This document shows, piece by piece, positions 1-10,700 of a stretch of 64,000 nt of DNA (position 1 is its first letter; each line of letters begins with the position of its first letter). Both the position numbers and the translations under genes were made by a program. The notes below the pieces were generated by a model, which searched no databases, was not told where the DNA came from, and saw only the letters and a program-made list of their open reading frames with translations. This DNA comes from Notospermus geniculatus (taxonomy: Eukaryota > Nemertea > Pilidiophora > Heteronemertea > Lineidae), in NCBI GenBank assembly GCA_002633025.1, contig NMRB01001301.1, positions 35,110 to 99,109 on the forward strand, given 5' to 3'.

Positions 1-580
1 TTTTTTGCCATTTTATCAAAACCTGAAAAAGTGAGATAGGCAAATATCTTAGCAGGGTGACGATGTTACCATGTTTGTTACAACCAACCCCACCTATAGT
101 TCAGGTCAAATGTGGGCTGCAATACCAAAGCATGTGGAAGTGGGCCTTATCACTCTGGACCAGTTGTACAGGCTTTACATCATTATTCAAATAGTATCCA
201 AACAAACTTCTAAAACTGCACAGGCAGTGAAGCAGAAGAGATTTTCTGATCAGGTCATTTTTTACTTTCATGTACTAAAAACGGTTTTTGTCGATTTTTT
301 GGAAAGTCAATTCGGACATTCAGATGCCCTTTGGTACAAAGGTGGCCGATATCAATGTCATTATATGTGAGGAAACTCAGCCCTTCCCAGTGGATATTCA
401 AGGAAATATTAGCTCTGTTACAACCTACCCCTGTTACAACCAACCAGCCCCGGTCTCCCCTACACAACTGATGCAAGTAGTTGACCCAAAAGCCACCAGG
501 TGGCAGCAATCTCAAAACAAAACCATATCTGCCACTTCAGCTGCCTGGTCAGTACAGCCAGTAGGAGCTGTGTTGTAGAA
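1..580. other. No gene or recognised element
   Basis: If UBE2E continues leftwards, this is part of its intron. I see no E2 exon here on the minus strand and no clear repeat apart from two similar phrases around TACAACCAACC. Confidence 0.4.
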
Positions 581-800
581 ACTGTGTTTTGGCTCTGGCT
601 CACGGTCAGAAGGTCCCACGTTTGAAGACCAGTTGTGAGTTGCTAGGGCACACATTTACACCAAAACCCAATTCTCCTTGTAGGGTAGGTCTGTCCTTAT
701 CTCTGCCTCGTTGGTACCGCCGGGTACTCGCAGTGGTATAGTGGCTTGGATTTCTGGCTCGTGGTCAAAAGGTCACAGGTTCGAACCCAGTCCTGAGTTA
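581..800 (+). repeat. tRNA-related SINE heads, two diverged copies
   Basis: Around 715-795 there is an A-box-like stretch (CAGTGGTATAGTGGCTTGG) and a B box (AGGTTCGAACCC). A diverged relative sits at 585-650 (GGCTCTGGCTCACGGTCAGAAGGTCCCACG). Cloverleaf pairing is poor, so these read as tRNA-derived repeats and not tRNA genes. Confidence 0.5.
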
Positions 801-1560
801 TGACACGCATCAACAGTACGGAGCACAAACGACCTATCTTCATTCGCGTACCTTCCGTGTACGTCACGTGAAAGTTATGCTTCAATTCATTGTGTATGGT
901 ACGAGTACATCACGCATCTCTCCTGCATGACAGCTGCACACCACAGACGAATGACGTTATGTCTTCACTGCATGTCTTCCACGGTGGCGTGCAACGTCCA
1001 CGGAAGATACGAGGACAGTATGCGCATGACACTACATGTGGTATGTAGATGGGACGCGTCACGTAAGGTCGGTCAATTGTGCAGCGTACTGTACACCACA
1101 TCCTACATGTATTCTCCAGTTGTAGAGATCAGTTTTGTCTATACCTCAGGGATCGCGTTAAGGTGCGTCCATGCGTCCCTGGACGCATGAAATCAACTTC
1201 AGACGCAAGTTGAGAAAAAAAGTTTCCTGCAAAAACGTCCTCCTGAGATATTTAGGACGCAACGTAAGACGCCTAATTTTTCATTCTTGCAATTGAAAAA
1301 CGTCCATGCCAATATGGCCGTATGAATTTTTAGGATCTATGAGGAAAAAAACGCCCCCTTAGGCCTATTGACGCCGTCTCGGCGTTACCACGCGCACTGT
1401 CAACATATCTCTTCATATTTGCTGGTCTTCCCTGCAAAAGAGTCCATTTAGTTGGACTCATGGGAATCGAATTTGGACTCCTCATTTTCAAGCAATCTGA
1501 CGCAAAAAGAGTCCACTTGAAAAAAATGGACTCATGAAAAAAAATCCTTAATGCTACCAC
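801..1560. other. Repeat-like DNA rich in GGACGC and GACTC words
   Basis: Short direct and inverted words recur (GCGTCC/GGACGC near 1165-1285; TGGACTCATG near 1440-1540), but I cannot define element ends. Confidence 0.3.
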
Positions 1561-1583
1561 TGTACCTTGCAGTCAACCCTTAC

Positions 1584-1716
1584 CTTTGGCGGTTTAAACG
1601 GATATGATTCCGAGAAGCTAATATCCAGGAAGAAAACTCCGCCCTCGTACGCCGAGCCTTTTGGGCCAAGGATGATGGAGACCCATTCGAATATATTGTC
1701 ACCTTTTGGACGTGCA
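1584..1716 (-). CDS. UBE2E: UBE2E exon 3 (E2 beta-meander)
   Basis: A 133-bp exon between a CATTGCAG acceptor and a GTAAGG donor encodes [12 protein letters not shown] to FKPPK. It covers beta strands 1-3 of the UBC domain and stops before the active-site region. The tail CKVQW seen when reading on is intronic. Confidence 0.92.
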
Positions 1717-4700
1717 CTGCAATGAGAAGAGATCATAACAAGTTAAAAAGGGTCAAATTCTCGTAAACATTGTTCCCAATTAAAAGTATGTCCACCCACG
1801 TTGACGAGACAAAACGTCAGCTCCAGACAAAACAACACACCATAAACAGGAAGGAATAAAGATGAAGTTGATCTTGGCCATAACTGCGTGTTTAGTAGGT
1901 TGCTATGGTAATGAAGGTGGCTGCCACTCCTCTCTAAGTACCGTCTCTTTTGTTTAATTCAGACTGAATCCTTATAGGAAAGACTAGACAATGTTACGGC
2001 TTCAGATAACTTCCTGGCCAGTTTATTTTTGTCTTATGATGCCTTATGACCAGTTTCGATAGTAAAAGTAGAGTCATCTCCGAATTTCGCGGGCGGTCAT
2101 ATCGCGATATGTTGCCCGCTACCATGGCTACGTAATGGCCGCCGCAAAGCCTCGGGAGACATATCATCCCAGCGGGGGGACATTCGGTATGTCACCCGAC
2201 ATTTCGGGCAACATTTTTATACTGACCAACGTCAACATTTGAACAGGTGGAAAATTCTTTTTCCATGTACTCACAAGACAACATTTGTCCAACAGGGTAT
2301 TGTTAAGCCTAGCGTACATCGCACTTGCGACTGGAATTAACTGATGATTAATCGCTGGTGATATACGCGCCAGTCTCAGAGGCGACAAGTTGTCTCCAGT
2401 CACAAGTGTGATGTACGCCAGGCTTTACAATGAACGTTGAAAAATTTTTGCCAGTGTAGGCCTACACAGACCTTCAAAGAAAAACAGTCAGATTCCACCA
2501 TTCCAAGGAAAAGAAATAAGCTTACATGTAACCCACAGAAACTGCACGTCCACATTAATTGCCAAAGGGTTAATATTTCCATGTCGTGATGGCAAATGTC
2601 ATTCTGGGTTTGCAAACAGATGGCCCAACCAAAAGGATGGGTGGGTTTATTTTTGGCATTTTGTCAGATAAATACATCTCTTTCTATGAAGGTATTATTA
2701 GGTCAATAGTTACATCGCTGTTCCATCAACTGTCTGCACTCCCACTTGGTGTATTCTACCAAGTCATACAGCATGAAATTAGATTATAGACCATTCTTGT
2801 TCATCCTGGGAGTATTAAGCAAAAAATCCCGCAACTGAAAAGTTTTATTCATTGTGCTCTTCATTCAGTCAGTAGCAACATCGGCCAACATTCAATATTA
2901 TGAACAACTGACTGGGAATCTTGCCATTACTGTGGATTAAATAAAGGTACCGGTACCTTGCACTGTTTGCTGCTGTACCCAACGACTGACTACATAGCTG
3001 TGTTCCGTAAACCTCCAGATCTCGTACCACTTCTACATGACAAATAACATATGTGGAGACTTATAGTTTGAGTTGACTTTTCATTTCAGCACACAGCAAA
3101 TCTTCTTAGGCACCATTTTGCTCTGGGATTCACAGTGGATACCGTCCTGAACTGCAAGGTAGGCTTATATGCCATCTTGTCAGGAAAGATGTTTGGGAGG
3201 GGGAACTTTGAAATATCTAATTTCCAGTTTATACTCAACCAATTTTAAAACGGCTTTACTAAAGTCCCATTGAAAAAGGTTTTCACTAAATGCCATCATA
3301 TTTTAGAAGCCTCATATTTTGGGCACATGTCCATGGCTTTCACTTTCCCAACGAACATGAACAAATTGTTTTATAAAGTGCAAAATTAAGTAGAATTTTT
3401 AAAATGAATCTACTTTGTATGGGCTGTCTGGAGGTGCATAAAGCTAAGTGGAGAAATGCATTATAGCTGAGGGAAAGATTGAAGAGTGGACCTCTTACCC
3501 TTTGGGCCAAACATTTTGGCCAGTAGCACAGGCTTAAAATGACATGCCTGGAAGCTAATATCAACTTCATATTGCTTCAGTTTTGCACCACAACCAAATA
3601 GTACCGCAATTTGGATTTGAAATTGCTAAGCTGTTTGGCCAAATTGGTGACCCCTGATGAGAAAATGAAACCTGGAACTTTGTATGCAATTAGAAGCCTC
3701 AATTGCTGTGAACTGCCCATTCAATGGATTTTAGTATTTAGAATAATGAACACCCGACCAGACAATCAAGTCGTGTTAGATAAAAAAAACCCAGTCAAGT
3801 GTGTCCTCATTGATAAGGTTTGATGACTGTCACGCTGCTGGACGTACAGTCACCGAAGTTTAAAAGGGATTTCCTGCCTTTAGTGTCAAAAGGTTGGTAT
3901 GGCTATTGACATGAAGATTTTGGAGTTTCGCTGTAGGTGAACTCCGAACACTGGAATCACATCACAGAAAGGACAGACTTGACATGACGCACGGTGGGCA
4001 AGGGGTAGGCGTCCTTTCATCACCATGGGCACAACCCTACAGGAGACCCTGGGTCTAATTTCGATCCAGTGCTCATAAAATGCTAGCAACACACCTGGCG
4101 ATATCGCAAGCGATCAATTCACCACCGATCTTCTTGCTAGCTACCGCAGACTAGGCGATATCGGCTTTGGTATTGTACGACATTGGGTGAAATTCGCTGG
4201 CGAAAGGATTCCACGCATCACTGTCCAGCGCACACCTGGCATCAACAGCCGATTTTGTCACCAGAAATGGATCCAGAGTGGTGCACCGGGCGCGTGCCTC
4301 CCATTTGGCCAACAAATTTGTAAAATCGACTGTCTGGAATTTGGCGCAAATCAATGTTTCTAGCACAGGGCACCCCCTCTTTTCCCAAATCCTGGATCTG
4401 CCCCTGGTCGCTGGCAAACAGATCGCTTGCAATATTTCCTTTGCTAGGCCATTGTTCGCCCACGTGTCCGTATACCGTACACCTCAATGTAAACCCAGCC
4501 TAAGACCACCGAGCAGCAATATTCACGGCGCTAAAGAGATCCTGGTTTGACCAGTGATGTATAGGTGGAAGCACAAGCACCTGCGCTACTCTGGACGTGT
4601 CTTTATGGAAGTAGGCCCTTCAGCTATAATGAACCATGTCTGGTCTCCACTCAGAAATTGACAATCAACCTAAGATAATATACTGTATATCAGTGGTTTT

Positions 4701-7700
4701 GAAATTATCAGTATTTACCCTGGGATTGTGCTGGATGTTCAGCGGTGGACTCAGACAAAGAGAAAATCAATAGCGAAGCATTGCAATGAATAACAGACCT
4801 TGGTTGATTACAGTGCGATAGCTTGTATGTGGGAGAAAGATCATATGCGGGGGATAAGTACTGATGAACCCTGAAAATAGGGAGCACCAAGGGTGATGTA
4901 CCGGGTACTGTGTATTTTTGCCGGTCACTCATCCAAGTACTGACCTTGCTCTTCGTTGCTTAACTTCTTGCAGCTGTGAGGTAAAGCCAACGTGCTGACC
5001 ACTAGGCCATAAAGAAAATCCTTCATGGGGAATTGGGGTAAGACAAGCCATACAGTAGCTGCAAGGGGTTCAATGCACCGTCTCCCTCTTCGGACAGAGA
5101 TGACTCGTCCTGGAGTCACTTAGTGCACTACAGCGTCCCAGCACCGAAACACACTTTCCAGGTCTGACTGGGAAAGTCTGCCAGATGTATTATATGCGTG
5201 CTGGTCACCTATCCAAGTCCCAACCGCATCCTTTATAAGGCCATAAAGGAAATTCTCCATGGCAGGCACGTTAGGCCTGTGCCATATAAGCCTTTGGTTC
5301 CACTACATAAAATCCCCGGGTTTTTTGCGGTCACACCTATGAATTGCTGGGCTTCAAGAAACCCGTGTCTGAAAAACACAGGTTTTTGGAACACAGCAAG
5401 CTCGCCGTGTTTTTCGAAATCTCTGTGTTTTCGTTAGTTCTTAGCACGGCTACAGATGGCGCAGCCATTAACTGACCTCGTTTTCGTGCCTCCAACAATG
5501 TGTGCCAATACAGAAATGACCGAAGAGTCAGTACATGCAGCGCACCTGTCGCTGGGCTACTTAACTACAATGTAGTAGTGTGACCTCTCGCCGGGCTTTT
5601 CGTACAAAGCACGGGTTTGACATTGGTCTGGAAAAATACTGGTATTTTGAACAGGTGTAACTGTAGCTACAGTAGCTGCAGGGGATTCAATGCATACTGC
5701 AATAAGCATGACATTATATTGTATGAGAATAGGATACAACCTCCTCCCCAATTACATCAACAGTGTTATTTACAGTACCGGTACTGTGTTTCAACTCTGC
5801 AGTCCTGCTCACCCTTTCCCCCTTCACGTCAATGACACCGCAAGCCCTCGAGTTTCAGTCAGAATATGCATGCCCAGCAGTCGCTGAGTCATGGTGAAAC
5901 TAAGACTCTGTATATTAACGATCGGGATATTCATTATCTTAGTTCGCTATTTGAGGCAGGTACATGATGTACGCCGAGCGGGTGAAGGCTGAAACTCTTT
6001 CTCTGTTATGGAGGGGCAAAGTGGGGGTGAGGGATGGTGGTGGCATTCTTTCTTGCTGACCATCACAACTGCAGTTTCCCATGCCTTGAAAGGTCCCTGA
6101 ACCAAGCATCCTGGTGAAATACGTTCAGCCGACAATGGAAGGAGTCTAAGTTTTGAGAAAGTGTTTAGGAAGAACGTTTCAAGCAATCTAAAGGTGCTTA
6201 CAGGTCGACATTGGTCTTGAAGAAACTCGCAGCAACTAGCATTCCGGCGATGGAAGCAACTCGGAGTGACTGATCAGTTGCTGATTTTGTCGACCTGAGC
6301 GCGCTTGCGTCTCCGAACAACTGCTGGATCCGCTAGTTGCACGAGTTGCTTCGAGTTGCCCATGTTCTACTTCGGCGGCTTGTCTCCAGTTCCACTCCGA
6401 TCCGTCGACCTGTGCCTGCTGTTCGAGGTTCTGCCAGTTGCTCCGAGTTCCTCTCAATCACTGAAATATCGACCTGCACGTGGTCTTGTTTTTTGATGTG
6501 CAACGGATCTGTCGAGTTGCTTCAAGACGCAATGTCGACCTGTAAGCACCTTAAGTGACATACATGTTGGCCCTTCTGTCTGAATGCTGAATACATGCCC
6601 CATCAAGATGAACTCCCACTACTACTACCAAAAATTTATAAGGCTTGCTTATGAATTTTTGCTAGTACAGTACTACGTGGAAGATTGTTTCATCGGATCG
6701 TGTTTCTTGGGAAAAGGAGTACCATGGACATGCGCCCAAAATATGATGTCATTTAGTGAAATGTTTGAAAATTAGTTGAGTATAGAGACTGACAATGACT
6801 GATGTGAGATTAGTGAAAGTTGTTTAGACATCACTTGAGTACTGTATTATAGAAGAAGCAAAAAAACGAGTGCATTAGCAATATTTACTCAGAATGTTTG
6901 AGTTGTGGTTATCAAGAGAATTCGATGCACAGCAATAAGAAACAAAAAGAGGGATTCTCACGTCAGACCAAGAAGGAAACCTTTCTCTGCTTAGGTCAAC
7001 ACACATTCCTCTCACAGTGTTTTGTTTCGCTCCGTACCTACGCTTCACAAACCACTGCTTCGAATGGCCGGTATCGATATTCTGCCGATTTACCGCCAGA
7101 TGGCACCACTACTGTTCCTGCTGCCACGCTGGAGAAAGTGTTTTAGGATTTTACTCAGTTGCAGCCTGATGGCGGGCGCTGATTCGTTGGACAGTAGTGG
7201 TGCCATCTGGCGGTAAATCGGCAGAATACCGGCCATTCGAAGCAGTGGTTTGTGAAGCGTAGGTATGGAGCGAAACAAAACACTGCGAGAGGAGTGTAAG
7301 GTCGACAGTGTAGACGTCTACACCAGCTGAATCCCTCTGACCTTTAACCTTTACTTATAAGTCTTTCATGAACCTGGCGACATGACACGCAGATAAAATG
7401 CGTGGAAGGAATGTATGTGAGGAATGACTGCCTCGTTATGATTCAGGTATGCAGAAATCAAGGGCAAGAGATCTGATCAATACAGTGGAACCATCTATTA
7501 AGGACACCTTCGAGACTGTCAGATGCTGTCCTCAATTTAGACGTAGCCCTGATTAAACGACCAGTGGCAAGGGGGGGGGTGGATTTGTAACCATAAACCA
7601 CGGGTTCGATTCCTGGACGGTCCACCACAAGTGCATACCCTCACTCAGCTGACACTCTCAGTAGTGTAGCACCGAATGAGCTGCTCCTTGAGTTCCCAGG

Positions 7701-10700
7701 TTGAAGAAACTGGAGGTGACGTGTGAAGCCGCAGATCTCATATCTTAAGTGATGGCCCTTTGACTAGGGACCAAGTTTGAGGAGGCCTGATAGCCTAGTG
7801 GTTATCACGTCCGCTTAGCAAGCGGCAGGTCCCGGATTCGAATCCAGCTCGAGCCATATGGGATTTCATTCCCGGCTCATTCAGCCTGTCACATGGGACA
7901 GTAAGCCGTGGTGCCTTGTACATTGTGTCGTTGCAAGGGCAAGTAAAAGACCCCATCTAAGTGAGGAACAGGAGTAGCTTGTGATGGCCTCCTCTGTACT
8001 TACCAGGGTGTAATAATGCTACAGCGTCGGCCCTGACGGAACCACCAAAGGCTGAGAGGCCTGGGATGACGAGCTGTACAAGCAAATTGATCCACAGACA
8101 AGACTGAAAATCTCATATCTTAGTAACGGACCTTTGACGAGGGACCAAGTTTGGCAGCTCACAAACTACCACCAAAGGCTGAGAGGCCTGGCCTGGGATG
8201 ACGAGTTGTACAAGCAAATTGATCCATCCCTCTACTATAGCATTAGCAAGCTACAAACGGATGCAACATTTCCAGTCCCCCGCTGAGACAACCAATGTAC
8301 CCTCACACCCAGCTCTATTCAACTCGCAATCCAGAATAACAATGCTGTGCCAACGCATAGATCAAGTACAATACAAACATGAGGGGGAACCAACCCACGA
8401 TGAATAGCCTGCGTTTGTTCGAATGATATCAGGAACATTCTCACATGACCACGGAGGGTTGCGTGCCTTCAACACGGAATCAAAAAGTGCAGGTGGCTGA
8501 GCTCCAAAAATACAACAATCTGACTGAACAGGACAACCTGTTTTCACACCGAACAAGCACAGTTACAAATATTTTTAAAAATAAGACTTTGTATCAGGAA
8601 AAGCCAAAAGAGCTCCACCCTTGCTTTGAGTCTGGAGCAAGCAGAGCCAGTGAGTCACAGTCAGGCTCTAAAAATAGCTCTGCAGATACAAAATACGAAC
8701 CCTTCGGGGTCCAAGGGTTAAGTCCGCACTAACACGGAGTTCGCTAAATAGTGAGGATTTACATACATGTCATGAAATTTTGGGAGCCAGACGTTGGGTT
8801 AGTAATATCCGGGAGTACGTGAAATCGAGGTTCGTATATCGTAAGAGCGAGGGTGCACTGTACCTCATTTTTCCATTCTGAGGTAATCGCAGTGCCAGTG
8901 GTTCTCTTAACACTTGCTCCCTCACATCACCACACATTTTGTGTGTGGTGAGGCTGAGAAAAGTGACCGAGCAGAAAAAACAGATTACCAAAACTCCTCT
9001 GGAGCTGAAGGAACATTTTTGGAGTAGAACTCCTCCAGACTAATATCACGCCCTTGTATTTCCTGATAAACAACCTTTTCTGACCTTTAGAAATGAGAAG
9101 AGCAAATGAGGCTACAAGATCTGATTCTGAAGTCAAAGTTGTGCAAGCAGGATCTGTGACATGACTGCCACAGACAAAACTCACAATGGTTGAACTTGAA
9201 TGCGCTGATCAAGACGAGGTTTCTATTTGACACTGTGTTTTGGAAAAAATCGAAAAAATGAGCTGACATGCCTGAGGTTTATATTGAGGGTTCTTTGGCT
9301 CTTACACGTACACCCTAAGTCACCAGCGAGTATGCGGGCAGGGCTCTTTTAAAGCACAACCTGAGTGACCTAAGTCTCCAAATAAAAAAAAACATTGGAA
9401 AAATGAGCTGGAAGACAGTTCATGTGGCCATTTTTGGCACAGCCATGACCATCAAATGCCACCTCGTTCAGCAAGTGTTCATGAACTGAGGACTGACAGT
9501 CAGTGTTCCACATTTGCAACACTCAGTGTTGCAAATGTGGAACACTTGCATGCTTGGCAAATGACCAAAGAGTCTCAATGACCATCTCTCGCCCAAACCC
9601 TACCTGGGTTACATGACCTGGGGGTATGGGACCTCGGGTGCACAAAAGCACGACCAAGGAACCCCAGAGACAAAGGTGGAGTAAAAGTCTTGAGGTTATT
9701 GGGGTGGGTGGGGGTCTCAGTCCTCAATCCCCTATGTATGTCACCATTGGTGTGATAGGGCAGAACTACCAGTACGACATGTAGGAAGCACAATTTTGAG
9801 TGACTTTAGTAAAAAAAAACTAAAGACTGTTCAAAGTCGTCCTGAGGTTGGGGGGGGGGGGGTGCTCCCGCATGCCTGGACCAGGTGACATATGGGTGAT
9901 AGATCAGAGCTATCAAGGACAACTTTAAAGGAACTGGACGGTCAAGTTGTAAACACTCACTCACTGGTTCTCTATCCACGCGACGCCTGCGGTGCTGCCA
10001 CCTATTGTCGGTGACATGTACTGACGTGAATATCGTGAGTGAGTTGCATCGGACCGGGAACCAGTCTAATGATCATGGGGCGCTACTGGTGCTGCCACCT
10101 GCACGAAGGAATAAAACTAGTTTGCCGACCATGTTTGTAAACAAACCAGCTTGTTTACAAGTTCGGCGTCTAACTCCTTTAAGCGACTTTTAACATGGGG
10201 TCCCTCCCCATAAACACTACAGGGCTTCCTTGAGTCATGACATCTGATGTCAACCCCACCCCCCACTTCCTGAAACTGACTGGAAACAGGTGGATATTCC
10301 TAAACATGTTGTGATAACGCAGGTCAAGTACGTAAAACAAACATTTCAGGTCAGTAGGTTGGCTGATCTTGATTTCCATGCCTAGACCTGTATGATCATG
10401 TTCATTTTGTTGGCACATTTTATTCCTAACAGTCTATTGTGTTCTATTTCCTAGAACTGATTCTAGAAATTACCAATTTTCAATTAGTCATTTCTCAATA
10501 TATTCTCAGAAGTTATTTGGAATTACCAGTTTTCAACTGGTGATTTCTCAATATTATACGTGTATGCTGAGATACGTGTATGCTGAGAAGTGATGTGAAA
10601 TTACCATTATAATGGTTTTTATCTGAAAAGTGAAATTACCAGTTAAAATCGGTCATTTCTCAGTATGTTATCAGAAGTGATCTGAAATCACCAGTTCTAA

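Noticed and set aside
4885-4960. 5S rRNA gene
   Set aside because: Only the internal control region is present; the 5' half is replaced by unrelated sequence.
7788-7860. Functional tRNA gene
   Set aside because: A and B boxes are present, but arms mispair and a SINE body follows; the same head recurs with target duplications.
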